64,000 nt of DNA from JAGNGI01 sp035448825 (lineage in GTDB: Bacteria; Fidelibacterota; UBA2242): the NCBI GenBank assembly GCA_035448825.1, contig DAOTJS010000005.1:54249-118248 (forward strand). The letters run 5' to 3'. The notes under the pieces are model-generated. The model searched no databases. It saw only the letters and a program-made list of their open reading frames with translations, and was not told where the DNA came from. Position numbers and translations under genes: made by a program. Positions within the stretch are counted from its first letter, which is position 1; each line of letters opens with the position of its first letter. Shown here in pieces: positions 54,103 to 63,537 of the stretch.

Positions 54103-55107
54103 TTACTTTTCTGAAAGAGGCAGGTTCGGTACGGCAGAAATTGAATAAGGTGAAATTTGATTGCGTCTCAACATTTCCTGACCGGCTCTGGCGATCATTG
54201 CGGCATTATCGGTACAATATTTCAGAGAAGGAATTATTAACTCGATGTGATGGTGATCAGCCTGTTCTTGGAAAACTTGCCTTAGTCGGGAATTAGCGGC
54301 TACGCCACCAGCCAGAACCAGTTTATTAGCGTGCAAATTTTCAACTGCGTTGAAAGTATTAATTTTCAGGACATCTACAATCGCTTCCTGATAGGAGGCG
54401 CATAAATCGGCCAGATGTTCCTGAGCCCAATCCTGGCCTCGCTGACGGACTAAATATAACATCGCAGTTTTCAAACCGCTGAAACTGAAATCGTACTGTT
54501 CGGAGCGAACTTTAGCCCGAGGGAATTGGTAAAAATTGGGATCACCTCTGCGTGACATTTGATCAATTTGCGGACCTCCCGGATAAGGTAAATCCAGAAT
54601 GCGGGCGGCTTTGTCAAAAGCCTCACCGGCGGCATCATCTACACTGCGGCCTAAAACTTGATAATCTCCAAAGTCATTTACCTGAACAATCTGGGTATGA
54701 CCGCCGGAAACCAGTAAGCAAGGAAAGGGAAATTTTAAATCGGGACAGGTCAAAAAATTAGCCATAATATGGCCTTCGATGTGATTGACTCCGAATAAAG
54801 GTTTATGAAGTGAATACGCCAAACCTTTCGCAAAACTTAATCCAACCAGCAGAGCTCCCATCAAGCCCGGGCCACGAGTCACGGCAATACCATCAAGATT
54901 TTCGGGCTGCAACCCGGTTTGAACGAAGGCATCTTTTACCATCTGGTCAAGCAAACGCATATGCTCACGGGAAGCGAATTCCGGGACAACGCCTCCGAAT
55001 TGCTGGTGGAGCAGTTGAGAAGATACCAGATTGACTAAAATTTCATTATCATTTAAAATGGCAACGGCGGTCTCGTCGCAAGATGTTTCGATGCCAAGGA
55101 TCAACAT
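54103..55107 (-). CDS. tsaD: tRNA N6-adenosine threonylcarbamoyltransferase TsaD
   Basis: TsaD transfers the threonylcarbamoyl group to A37 of ANN-decoding tRNAs with TsaB and TsaE. The 334-residue ASKHA-fold protein has LGIETSCDETAVAIL, the metal-binding HxxxH in FGVNHIEGHIMANF, LVSGGHTQIVQV, DDAAGEAFDKAARIL and GGVAANSRLRQVF. The length is typical. It begins one base after the end of the ybbR-like gene. Confidence 0.98.
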   Translation of the reverse strand: MLILGIETSCDETAVAILNDNEILVNLVSSQLLHQQFGGVVPEFASREHMRLLDQMVKDAFVQTGLQPENLDGIAVTRGPGLMGALLVGLSFAKGLAYSLHKPLFGVNHIEGHIMANFLTCPDLKFPFPCLLVSGGHTQIVQVNDFGDYQVLGRSVDDAAGEAFDKAARILDLPYPGGPQIDQMSRRGDPNFYQFPRAKVRSEQYDFSFSGLKTAMLYLVRQRGQDWAQEHLADLCASYQEAIVDVLKINTFNAVENLHANKLVLAGGVAANSRLRQVFQEQADHHHIELIIPSLKYCTDNAAMIARAGQEMLRRNQISPYSISAVPNLPLSEK

Positions 55108-56145
55108 TCAGGGTTGCCTCTCGCGAATTATCCGAATTTCGAAGGTATCGGGCTCGAGACTTTGCCAGTTTAGTAGTCCGGGCGGTAATTCTACGGTTGG
55201 AGTGTAAAAGGACTCATCCGGTCGCCAATCTCTGGCAAAATCAAATACGATTTTAATATCTTCCGGCCGAACTGTTTTCAATTTTTCGATACCACCAGAA
55301 ACGGTCAATGTGGCAGTTGGAGGAATAATTTCGGCTTTCTGGTCTTGACCAAGATTAGTTACTCTAACAGGGATGTTGGTTAATTTTTTTTCACCTAATT
55401 GGTCAACTTTCTGCTGGATACGAACGCGTTTTACATCAAGATAAACATTATGTTCAGGGACGAATTCCAGATCAATTTCCTGTGAAATCGAACTGGAAAC
55501 ATTAGTGAGAACCAATTTTTTAGTTGGCACTTTATTATATTGCCTGACATAAGTTCGTGGACCACTTAAAGTAACGCTATCCGGAATTATACGCATCGAA
55601 TCAGCTAAAACATAACCAGGCGCTAATTGTATTTCAACTACCGGCTTAACCGGCACTTTTGCAGTTAGTAAATCGTCCAGAACAACGCGCAAGGTTTCCG
55701 GCCAGATAATATGATCCAATTGGACATTAGTTCTGCGCGGAGTGATGACTTTTTCGGGATTATTTTTAAAATATTCATTTAGAGGGAAATCATAAAACCT
55801 TTTAATGGAAGAGCAATCGACGACAAATTTGATTGACTGCTGAGGTGATAGGATAAGATAAAATAGATCAATTCCTTTACCTGAAAAGCTGGCCTGGATT
55901 TGCGACGGTAATTTCTCAACGGTTGTTTTGGTTGGGTCAATGTTTCTAACTTCAAGTTTGGCTGAAAAATTATAAGAGTAAGTATTATTCAATACGACAT
56001 AGAGCCAGAGAAAAACGGTGAATACGAAAATCCAAATCTTGGTGCGGGTATTGGTAGTAATCCATTTGCGAATTGCTTGACTGATATTGCGATAAGACAA
56101 ATTTTCGTTCAATTTACGGCGTTTTTCGGTCAGATTTGGGTTCAT
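55108..56145 (-). CDS. YbbR/CdaR-like domain protein
   Basis: A 345-residue protein with a cytoplasmic N-terminus, one membrane helix at about 39-57 (IWIFVFTVFLWLYVVLNN) and extracytoplasmic YbbR domains (YSYNFSAKLEVRNIDPTK, VKPVVEIQLAPGYVLADSMR, and SVTLSGPRTYVRQYNK). In Firmicutes CdaR regulates the diadenylate cyclase CdaA; here no cdaA is adjacent, so a link to c-di-AMP is only an inference. It lies after the rpsA terminator, so it may have its own weak promoter or rely on read-through. Confidence 0.85.
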   Translation of the reverse strand: MNPNLTEKRRKLNENLSYRNISQAIRKWITTNTRTKIWIFVFTVFLWLYVVLNNTYSYNFSAKLEVRNIDPTKTTVEKLPSQIQASFSGKGIDLFYLILSPQQSIKFVVDCSSIKRFYDFPLNEYFKNNPEKVITPRRTNVQLDHIIWPETLRVVLDDLLTAKVPVKPVVEIQLAPGYVLADSMRIIPDSVTLSGPRTYVRQYNKVPTKKLVLTNVSSSISQEIDLEFVPEHNVYLDVKRVRIQQKVDQLGEKKLTNIPVRVTNLGQDQKAEIIPPTATLTVSGGIEKLKTVRPEDIKIVFDFARDWRPDESFYTPTVELPPGLLNWQSLEPDTFEIRIIRERQP

Positions 56146-56161
56146 ACTACCTCACAAAATA

Positions 56162-56194
56162 ACAAAGGGGCTGGCAAAATCCAAGCCCCTTTGC
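56162..56194 (-). terminator. Terminator downstream of rpsA
   Basis: On the minus strand GCAAAGGGGCTTGG pairs with CCAGCCCCTTTG around an ATTTTG loop, giving a GC-rich stem of about 12 pairs with one bulge, followed by TTATTTTG. It lies 25 bases after the rpsA stop and before the ybbR-like start. Confidence 0.75.
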
Positions 56195-56218
56195 ATTTTT
56201 GAAACGATTTCAGATTCC

Positions 56219-58432
56219 TTATTTTTCAGCCGTGTCGTCACTGACTGGATTTTCACTTTTTGCTTTCGGTTTTGCTTTTCTGGAAGTTGGTTTGGCGGAA
56301 TCTTTTGGAGTCTCTTCCGAACTTAACTCGGTTGCTTTTTGAGACTCTTTTTCGATCTCTTTCTCTGCAGGTTTTTCCTCAGATACGACTTTTTTGGTGC
56401 TTTTCTTCTTGGGTTTTTCTTCTTCTGGAGCAGGCTCTTCCGATTTTTCGGCATTTTCTGTTTTCTTGGTTTTTTTTGCGGGAGATTTAGCCTTTGCAGT
56501 CGACTCCTCGGCTTTTTTCTTAGCTTCCTCTTCGGATTCGGTAATTTTTTGAATTATTTCAGTTGGGATCTCGAGTTTATTGGTCGTTTCTGCTTGTTGC
56601 ATCATATAAGCTTCTACGTCGGTCTTGGGTTCGCGCGGAATAGCCTGTTCCCGTGAGAGTACGATTTTCTTTTCGTGTCGGTTGACTTCCAGCACCTTTA
56701 GCTGCAATTTTTCCCCAATTTCAACTGCTTTACTGAGGTCTTTACGATCTTTTTTAGGCATTTGTCCCAATGGAATTATTCCTTCGAGATCATGTTCCAG
56801 ATTGACAATTATGAATTTCTCAGTCACTTTAGCCACTTCACCTTCGACTATACTTCCGACGGAGAAAAGAGTTTCGAGCATTGGCCAGGGATCTTCAGTT
56901 ACCTGTTTCAAGCCGAGTGAAATTTTGCGATTTTCCTTGGAGATTTCCAGGATCTTGAATTCAACTTCATCATCTTTTTTTAGTAATTCGCGAGGATGGC
57001 GAATCTTTTTAGTCCAGGACATATCCGAAATATGGGCAAATCCGTCAACACCTTCTTGTAATTCAATGAATGCGCCGTAAGGAGTAAGATTTCTGACGAT
57101 TCCTTTATGAATGGAACCAACGGTGAATTTTTGTTCAATTGATTCCCACGGATCGGGTTCAAGCTGTTTATACCCTAACGAAATTTTGCGTTCGGCACTA
57201 TCTATGCCCAGTACTTTAGCCTCGACTTCATCGCCCAGTTTAAACACTTCAGAAGGATGCTTAATATGTTGGGTCCAGGATATTTCCGAAATATGGATCA
57301 AACCCTCGACACCTTTTTCCAGTTCCACGAAAACACCGTAGTTGGTGATATTGACAACCTTACCTTTAACGATCGTACCAACTGGATATTTACTTTCGAC
57401 ACCTTCCCAGGGATGCGCTGTAAGTTGCTTGAGTCCCAGTGAAACTCGCTGTTTTTCTTGATCGTAATCAATGACTTTGACCGTCAATTCTTGATCCATC
57501 TGGACAACTTCTCTCGGGTGATTTATACGCCCCCAGGAAATATCGGTAATATGTAGTAATCCGTCCAATCCGCCGAGATCAATGAAGACTCCGAAATCGG
57601 TTATATTTTTAACGCGACCAGTTAAAATATCGCCGACTTTGATTTTAGATAATAAATCGTCCCGTTTTTCTTTCATACTTTCTTCGAGTAATTCTTTACG
57701 GCTCAGGACGATATTTTTCCGTAATTCATTTAATTTAACGATGCGGAATTCAAACGTTTTCCCAATATAGGAATCAAAGTCGGTAACCGGTCGAATATCA
57801 ATTTGCGAACCGGGCAGAAAGGCATCAATTCCCATAATATCCACTACCATTCCGCCTTTAATACGGCTAACAATTTGTCCCTCAACCGTCTCGCCAGCCG
57901 CATAAATTTCCTTGATGCGTTCCCAGATTCGCATAAAATCAGCTTTTCGTTTGGACAGAATCATCTGGCCATTTTCATCTTCAAGTACATCAACGAATAC
58001 CTCGATCTGGTCGCCGATTTTCGGCAATTCACCTTCTTCAAATTCTTCACGGGCAATAATGCCTTCGGATTTGAAGCCGACGTCAACCAGAATTTCATTT
58101 TCATTAATGGCTACAATTGTTCCGAGTATGCGCTGATCTATCGCAATATCTTTTAGGGAATTTTCATAGATTTTAGTGCGGTCTTCGACTTTGGTCGCTT
58201 GGACTTCGTTCAATCTATCAATATCTTTTAATTCATATACTCTGACGTTTTCGGATAATGGCCCCGAAGTAACTAATTCGGTAGTATAATCCGGAGTGGC
58301 AGATGTCTTTTCCTCACTTACCGAATCTTTGATAGGCATTGGTTCAGCGAATGATTCAAATGGGTTAATTTCCGGAATTGCTTCCGATTCTTCGGAGGGT
58401 TTAGGGGTTAAGGTTTGTTCTTCTTCTGACAT
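56219..58432 (-). CDS. rpsA: 30S ribosomal protein S1 with extended N- and C-termini
   Basis: S1 binds mRNA leaders and helps initiation. The 737-residue protein has about 105 N-terminal residues of acidic linker, then six S1 domains; clear examples are GRVKNITDFGVFIDLGGLDG, GKVVNITNYGVFVELEKGVE and GIVRNLTPYGAFIELQEGVD. From about residue 635 follows a 100-residue low-complexity tail of Lys, Glu, Ala, Ser and Pro. E. coli S1 has 557 residues, so about 180 are extra. AAAGGA precedes the ATG. The order cmk-rpsA is widely conserved. Confidence 0.96.
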   Translation of the reverse strand: MSEEEQTLTPKPSEESEAIPEINPFESFAEPMPIKDSVSEEKTSATPDYTTELVTSGPLSENVRVYELKDIDRLNEVQATKVEDRTKIYENSLKDIAIDQRILGTIVAINENEILVDVGFKSEGIIAREEFEEGELPKIGDQIEVFVDVLEDENGQMILSKRKADFMRIWERIKEIYAAGETVEGQIVSRIKGGMVVDIMGIDAFLPGSQIDIRPVTDFDSYIGKTFEFRIVKLNELRKNIVLSRKELLEESMKEKRDDLLSKIKVGDILTGRVKNITDFGVFIDLGGLDGLLHITDISWGRINHPREVVQMDQELTVKVIDYDQEKQRVSLGLKQLTAHPWEGVESKYPVGTIVKGKVVNITNYGVFVELEKGVEGLIHISEISWTQHIKHPSEVFKLGDEVEAKVLGIDSAERKISLGYKQLEPDPWESIEQKFTVGSIHKGIVRNLTPYGAFIELQEGVDGFAHISDMSWTKKIRHPRELLKKDDEVEFKILEISKENRKISLGLKQVTEDPWPMLETLFSVGSIVEGEVAKVTEKFIIVNLEHDLEGIIPLGQMPKKDRKDLSKAVEIGEKLQLKVLEVNRHEKKIVLSREQAIPREPKTDVEAYMMQQAETTNKLEIPTEIIQKITESEEEAKKKAEESTAKAKSPAKKTKKTENAEKSEEPAPEEEKPKKKSTKKVVSEEKPAEKEIEKESQKATELSSEETPKDSAKPTSRKAKPKAKSENPVSDDTAEK

Positions 58433-58474
58433 TGGAAATGTTCCTTTGGTTTAGGGTTAATATTTACAATCGGC

Positions 58475-59176
58475 TCAAGTAATAACTGAAGCCTTTCCTA
58501 TCTTTTGAAAGAGATCGGATGATTTCACAGTTTGGACAATCATCTCAACCTGCTCTTCAAATTTTAAATTGGAGGTATCAATTACAATAGCATCGGGAGC
58601 TTTTTTAAGAGGTGAATGTTCGCGTGAAGAGTCAATTTTATCTCTGTGTTCGATTTCAGCCATAATTTCCGCCATAGACAAATTCTGGCCGATCGCCTGA
58701 TAGTCATTGATCCGTCTTCGAGCCCTAGTTTCCAGATCAGCTTCTAAATAAAATTTAAAATCGGCGTCTGGAAAAACATTGGTGCCAATATCGCGGCCTT
58801 CCATAACAATATTTGCTGTCTTGGCCATTTCGCGCTGGCGTTTGACTAAAATTTCGCGCACGCCGCCGATGGCACTAACCGGACTAACAAGCTGAGCAAC
58901 TTGAGACGAACGAATCTCGGTACTGACATCTTCGCCGTTTAAAATTGTATGCAAATTGCCGTCCACCCAATTAAAACGAATGTCGGCTTGTTCAGCAATT
59001 TTTATCACTGATTGATGATCTTCGACTGAAACATTTTGCCGGATAACTGCCAAAGTTATCGCTCGATACATCGCGCCGGTATCTACATAAGTGAAATTCA
59101 GTCGGCGAGCTACTTCCTTCGCAGTTGTACTTTTTCCGCTACCGGCTGGTCCGTCTATTGCTATTATAATGCCCAT
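58475..59176 (-). CDS. cmk: Cytidylate kinase
   Basis: Cmk phosphorylates CMP and dCMP. The 233-residue P-loop kinase has AIDGPAGSGKSTTAKEVA at 6-23, FTYVDTGAMYRAIT, the VVMEGRDIGT-type motif IVMEGRDIGTNVFPDADFKF, the Arg-rich RRRINDY and the C-terminal VIDTSNL. A ribosome-binding stretch GAAAGG precedes the ATG. It is followed by rpsA after 42 bases, the usual arrangement. Confidence 0.97.
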   Translation of the reverse strand: MGIIIAIDGPAGSGKSTTAKEVARRLNFTYVDTGAMYRAITLAVIRQNVSVEDHQSVIKIAEQADIRFNWVDGNLHTILNGEDVSTEIRSSQVAQLVSPVSAIGGVREILVKRQREMAKTANIVMEGRDIGTNVFPDADFKFYLEADLETRARRRINDYQAIGQNLSMAEIMAEIEHRDKIDSSREHSPLKKAPDAIVIDTSNLKFEEQVEMIVQTVKSSDLFQKIGKASVIT

Positions 59177-59302
59177 TTTCTACCTTTCAAAAAGCGCGTA
59201 AATTTAATTCCACTGGATAACAATTCAAATTCCTTTCAGCTATCTTAAGATAAATTAATACAATATTTGAATAAACAATTGGGAAAATTTGCTGACCCTT
59301 CA

Positions 59303-60013
59303 TTAATCTGTTATACCAACCAGGATTTTCAGTTGCTGTACTTCGTTTTCATTCAAATTGCGCCATTGACCTCGTTCCAGACCTGAATAACGCACTCCGG
59401 CGAAACTTATCCGATCCAGTGAAATGACTTTATATCTGAGAACTGCGAAAATGCGACGCACCTCGCGGTTCTGACCTTCCTTTAATTCAACTGTTACATT
59501 GGTATAGCCGTTTAAGTATTTGATAGCCAGGATTCGGCCGTAAGCTTGTTGACCTTTCCCGATCGCAATTCCTTTAGTAATCTGGTTTTTAATGTCAGCA
59601 GGGACATTGCCGGCAATTGTTGCTCGATAAGTGCGTTCGATAGCAAATTTTGGATGGGTTAAGCGATAGGCTAACTCACCGTCATTAGTTAACAAAAGGA
59701 CTCCGGTTGTTGCCATGTCCAAACGACCGACAGGTTTAGCAGAGGTATTATTTACAAAATCGGTGACGGTTTTGCGCCCGAACTGATCGTGCATAGTCGT
59801 TATATAACCAGCTGGTTTGTTTAAGAGAATATAAATTGGTTTCAGCGGAATAATCCGGCGACCATCAACAGTCACTTGATCGGTTTCTTTTACCTGAGTA
59901 GCCAGATCATTAACGACATTTCCATTAATTTCCACCCGCCCGGCTCGGATCAAACTTTCGCATTTACGTCGTGAGCCAAGACCAGCTTGCGCTAAAAATC
60001 TATTCAGTCGCAT
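59303..60013 (-). CDS. rluB: 23S rRNA pseudouridine synthase, RluB/RsuA family
   Basis: A 236-residue enzyme with an N-terminal S4 RNA-binding domain (MRLNRFLAQAGLGSRRKCES, GRVEINGNVVNDLA) and the RsuA-type catalytic core, where the catalytic Asp is in PVGRLDMATTGVLLLTNDG, followed by RTYRATIAG and EGQNREVRRIFAVL. RluB (U2605) versus RluE/RsuA cannot be separated with certainty; linkage to scpB favours RluB. I start at the ATG for MRLNRF, which overlaps scpB by 14 bases; the frame extends 14 codons further into scpB. Confidence 0.94.
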   Translation of the reverse strand: MRLNRFLAQAGLGSRRKCESLIRAGRVEINGNVVNDLATQVKETDQVTVDGRRIIPLKPIYILLNKPAGYITTMHDQFGRKTVTDFVNNTSAKPVGRLDMATTGVLLLTNDGELAYRLTHPKFAIERTYRATIAGNVPADIKNQITKGIAIGKGQQAYGRILAIKYLNGYTNVTVELKEGQNREVRRIFAVLRYKVISLDRISFAGVRYSGLERGQWRNLNENEVQQLKILVGITD

Positions 60014-60560
60014 CCTGTTCGACAATATCGGGTAGTGGATTGTCTTCACCGGCAATTTCAGCCAGTTCTTTAACCTGCGGTAAATCTTTCAATGATGCCA
60101 ATCCAAAATGTTCTAAAAAATGGTCAGTAGTACCATATAGAAGAGGTCGTCCCGGTCCTTCCTGACGGCCGTTAATTTTAATCAGATTTTTTTCTACAAG
60201 AGGTCTAAGACTGGTATCAACTCCACGAATCGCATCAATTTCGCTTTTGGTAACCGGTTGTTTGTAGGCGATGATAGCCAGCGTTTCCAGAGCCGAACGC
60301 GACAAACGTAATTTACCCTTATTCTGAAAAAGTCGAGTTAACCACGGTTCATATTCAGCTCTGGTCATAAGCCGATAACCTCCCGCTACCAACTGAATCC
60401 AGACCGGAAGTCCTTCAGTTTCTAGGTATTGATTCAAATCGGCAATAATCTGGACTAAATCAACATCTTCTTCAAGACAAATATCTACTTGGGATTTAGT
60501 CAAAGGCTCAGTTGCGCTGAATAAAAGTGCTAGTACAATTTTATGTGTTTGAGAGAGCAT
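60000..60560 (-). CDS. scpB: Segregation and condensation protein B (ScpB)
   Basis: ScpB is the winged-helix kite subunit of the Smc-ScpAB condensin. The 186-residue protein has the N-terminal VLALLFSATEPLTKSQVDICL, the middle block GGYRLMTRAEYEPWL and the conserved LSRSALETLAIIAYKQPVTK followed by EIDAIRGVDTS and GRPLLYGTT. It overlaps scpA by 20 bases, so the pair is translated together. Confidence 0.97.
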   Translation of the reverse strand: MLSQTHKIVLALLFSATEPLTKSQVDICLEEDVDLVQIIADLNQYLETEGLPVWIQLVAGGYRLMTRAEYEPWLTRLFQNKGKLRLSRSALETLAIIAYKQPVTKSEIDAIRGVDTSLRPLVEKNLIKINGRQEGPGRPLLYGTTDHFLEHFGLASLKDLPQVKELAEIAGEDNPLPDIVEQDATE

Positions 60561-61281
60561 TATCCTGCCCAGTTTTTTTCTTTGTTAACCAGATTTCGCC
60601 GAAAATATCCTTTTGCGATACGCTAATCTCCATTGACTTAATCATTTCGAGGATAGCTAAGAAAGTAACTACGACTTCGAGACGGTCTTTTAATTTAGCC
60701 GCAATTTCGGAAAAACGAATACGACTTCTCTTTTTTAAACATTCTCGCAAGAATAATATTTGCTGACGAATGTTGACCTTCATCATCTCGAGATTTACCA
60801 TTTCTACTTTTGGCATTTGATCGAGGATTTGCTGAAAGGTGAGTCCTAATTCGATCAACGATATATCACCCAGGAAAAGTTCAGGATCATAATTGTGCAG
60901 TTTTGATGCCAGCGCGACCGGAAAATAGCGTGATTGAATTTCTTCAAGTTGCTTCAATTGCTCGCCGATCTCTTTATATTTCTGATATTCGATGAGCATT
61001 TGCACCAACTCGGTGCGTGGATCTTCAATGTCCTCGAGTTTTTCGTATTCTGGACGGGGCAGGAGCATTTGAACTTTGATTCTTATAAGGATTGAAGCCA
61101 TCAAAATGAATTCACCTGCCAACTGCAAATTCATACTTTGCATAAGTTTCAGATAATTAAGATATTCGTTCGTTATATGCGCAATGGGGATGTCGTAAAT
61201 ATTAATTTCATCTCTTTTAATAAAAAAAAGCAAGAGATCGAGTGGCCCTTCATAAACGCTTAGTTTGACGTTATAACTCAT
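60541..61281 (-). CDS. scpA: Segregation and condensation protein A (ScpA)
   Basis: ScpA is the kleisin that bridges Smc heads. The 246-residue protein shows the N-terminal kleisin block YEGPLDLLLFFIKRDEINI, the DIPIAHITNEYLNYLK stretch, the EFILMASILIRIKVQMLLP motif and a C-terminal winged helix (RSRIRFSEIAAKLKDRLEVV). The smc gene itself is not in the window. Confidence 0.97.
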   Translation of the reverse strand: MSYNVKLSVYEGPLDLLLFFIKRDEINIYDIPIAHITNEYLNYLKLMQSMNLQLAGEFILMASILIRIKVQMLLPRPEYEKLEDIEDPRTELVQMLIEYQKYKEIGEQLKQLEEIQSRYFPVALASKLHNYDPELFLGDISLIELGLTFQQILDQMPKVEMVNLEMMKVNIRQQILFLRECLKKRSRIRFSEIAAKLKDRLEVVVTFLAILEMIKSMEISVSQKDIFGEIWLTKKKTGQDNALSNT

Positions 61282-61334
61282 TAATCAAATTAGAATTATT
61301 GGATTTGCCAGTCTGAGTTTTGGGTTATCACGTC

Positions 61335-62324
61335 TTATCCGATTTTCATTTTATTATGGACATCAGCCATAGTGCTTTGGGCAACCTGACGGGCTCGTCT
61401 TTCACCGTCAATTAAAATGTCAATGACCTCAGATTGGTGGGCGGCGTAATACATCCGACGACTACGATAAGGTGCGATTACACTTTGAATTGCCGCGCCG
61501 CATTTCATTTTGCATTCGACACAACCCAGAGCGCCACTGGTACAACCGGCATAAATCTCCGGACATTGGTCATTATTAAACTTTTTATGATAGGTATAAA
61601 CCAGACAAATTTCTGGCCGACCGGGATCGCCGCGTCTGATTTTCTGGGGATCAGTAATCGCTTTTTTAATCTTGGAATTAATTTCTTCATCCGAGTCGGC
61701 TAATAGGATTGTATTGCCGACTGATTTGCTCATTTTATTGCCGTCTAAACCGGGAAGGCGGGCGAACTTAGTCAGTTTTGCCTCCGGTATAGGGAAAACT
61801 TTACCCCAGGTTTGATTGAATTTCCGAGCAATTTCCCGTGTGATTTCCACATGTGGCACTTGATCTTCGCCAACCGGTACAAGGTTAGCTTTATATATCA
61901 AAATATCGGCGGCTTGCAGAACGGGGTAACCGAGATGTCCGAAAGATAAAGTGCCAATATTCAAATCACGCACTTGTTCTTTGAGAGTAGGGTTGCGTTC
62001 GAGGCGCGCCGTGGTAATTAACATTGCGAAAATTAGAAATAGTTCGCAGTGTTCCTTGACCTGGCTCTGACGGAAAATTGGGCTTCGCTGAGGATCTATT
62101 CCGACTGCCAGCCAATCATAAACCATTTCGATCGTGTTTGAAAACAATTCACTCGTATCCAGATTAGTCGTGAGCGCATGATAATCGGCAATGAGATGGT
62201 AGTTTTCGTATTCCTCTTGCAATTTTACCCAATTTTCCAGAGCTCCGACGTAGTTACCGAGATGCATTTTGCCGGTTGGGCGCATTCCGCTTAAGATTCT
62301 GCCTTTGACTTTACGATTTTCCAT
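61335..62324 (-). CDS. trpS: Tryptophanyl-tRNA synthetase
   Basis: A 329-residue class I synthetase with the HIGH-like motif in RPTGKMHLGNYVGALENW, LIADYHALTTN, and the KMSKS motif exactly as KMSKSVGNTILL. A short Cys-rich insertion (CTSGALGCVECKMKC) near residue 275 could bind metal; similar Cys sets are known in some TrpRS branches. It follows the HNH gene after 7 bases. Confidence 0.97.
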   Translation of the reverse strand: MENRKVKGRILSGMRPTGKMHLGNYVGALENWVKLQEEYENYHLIADYHALTTNLDTSELFSNTIEMVYDWLAVGIDPQRSPIFRQSQVKEHCELFLIFAMLITTARLERNPTLKEQVRDLNIGTLSFGHLGYPVLQAADILIYKANLVPVGEDQVPHVEITREIARKFNQTWGKVFPIPEAKLTKFARLPGLDGNKMSKSVGNTILLADSDEEINSKIKKAITDPQKIRRGDPGRPEICLVYTYHKKFNNDQCPEIYAGCTSGALGCVECKMKCGAAIQSVIAPYRSRRMYYAAHQSEVIDILIDGERRARQVAQSTMADVHNKMKIG

Positions 62325-62331
62325 TTTGTCC

Positions 62332-62862
62332 TTATTCTAAAAATAAATATGGTCGCCATTCGTCTATCGGTGATTCGGCAAACCGTTGTAATGTATGAAT
62401 TTTATGAGGCTTAATGGGTTTAGTTCGTAGAACCATACCAGATTCGCTAAGGTTACGGTTTCCTTTTTTATTGTTGCAAGTGATACAGGCGGTAACCAGA
62501 TTAGTCCAAGAATCTTGACCGCCGTGCACTTTTGGAATAATGTGGTCAATAGTCAGCGGCACATTGCGGGCTCCGCAATACTGACAGGTAAAATTATCGC
62601 GCCGGAAAATATTGGCTTTATTTAGAACAGCCTCCCAATGTTGAACTTTGATGTAGGTATGAATTCTGATTACAGAAGGAATCTCAAAATTCTGACGGAC
62701 AGTCTTTAACATTTGATGATCGAAGGCCTTTACCAAACTGGCTTTATCCTCCAGAATAAGCACTATCGCTCGTTTGACATCACAAATATGCAACGGTTCG
62801 TAAGTCTGGTTTAACACTAAGACATTCCGATTGATAATGTTAGTTTTCGATTCTGTATTCAT
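62332..62862 (-). CDS. HNH endonuclease domain protein
   Basis: A 176-residue protein with an N-terminal domain often found in this subgroup (VLVLNQTYEPLHICDVKRAI) and an HNH/His-Me fold with zinc-binding CxxC pairs: Cys93 and Cys96 in FTCQYCGARN, catalytic LTIDHIIPKVHGG at 104-115, NLVTACITCNNKKG with Cys126 and Cys129. It is a widespread stand-alone family (McrA-like) whose biological role is unsettled; nothing nearby suggests restriction, phage or an intron. It is co-transcribed with trpS. Confidence 0.9.
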   Translation of the reverse strand: MNTESKTNIINRNVLVLNQTYEPLHICDVKRAIVLILEDKASLVKAFDHQMLKTVRQNFEIPSVIRIHTYIKVQHWEAVLNKANIFRRDNFTCQYCGARNVPLTIDHIIPKVHGGQDSWTNLVTACITCNNKKGNRNLSESGMVLRTKPIKPHKIHTLQRFAESPIDEWRPYLFLE

Positions 62863-63072
62863 AAGTCATTGATCATATTGTCTGACAAACAGAACAACTT
62901 TGTGATCGTAATAAGTTATTGGGAAATTGTTAACTGAACGGCCTCAAATTTTAATCCGGTTAAAACCTTAAGTTCGATTATTTTATAAAGCGGTAGAATT
63001 TATACCGCAAGTAGTATTTTCACAAGAAAAAATAACAAGATATAGTGGTTTGAAAATATTCATCATTCGAAG

Positions 63073-63537
63073 CTACATTATCATTCTAATGAAATTTTCT
63101 TCAACTCGTAATTGCATTGCGGCGAAGCTCTCAATTTTTAAAGTGTGCTCGAAACATCCATTACGCAAACAGCCGATAATTTGGCCTTCACCCGGCAGTT
63201 CTATCGCGAAAGTTGGAGCGGAACAACTCCGACAGAGCTCATAATCGCGTCGTAAAGATACGCCACAATGAGGACAGATGAACTCAACTATCTCGCCCTT
63301 TGGCACCTCGATTTCAGATATGTTTTCATAACTGCCGAATTCCGGGTCAAGATATAATCTACCTTCTTTATCTTTCCAGCGAATATTAACTTCAATGGCT
63401 TTCAGTCCTTTGATTTTTTTTCTTTGTGACATCAAATCACAGCCATTGGGGCAGTGAGCATTCTGAATGTCAACTATTCGGGGCTGATGAAAAAGGTTCG
63501 TATTGTTCAGGTCAACATCCTTTAGTCGTTTTCCCAT
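63073..63537 (-). CDS. Multi-zinc-ribbon protein of unknown function
   Basis: A 154-residue soluble protein with four Cys pairs: CPNGC near the start, CPHCG and CRSC in the middle (IVEFICPHCGVSLRRDYELC) and GCLRNGC near the end. The middle pairs form a classical zinc ribbon. Between them lies a beta-rich stretch (VNIRWKDKEGRLYLDPEFGS). I do not recognise the family. The ATG for MGKRLKDV lies 6 bases after AGGA and is preferred over an upstream start. It stands alone with 210 bases to the HNH gene. Confidence 0.8.
   Translation of the reverse strand: MGKRLKDVDLNNTNLFHQPRIVDIQNAHCPNGCDLMSQRKKIKGLKAIEVNIRWKDKEGRLYLDPEFGSYENISEIEVPKGEIVEFICPHCGVSLRRDYELCRSCSAPTFAIELPGEGQIIGCLRNGCFEHTLKIESFAAMQLRVEENFIRMIM

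Noticed and set aside
62332..62862. HNH gene as a homing endonuclease or restriction system
   Set aside because: It is tightly linked to trpS, interrupts nothing, and no methyltransferase, intron or phage gene is adjacent.
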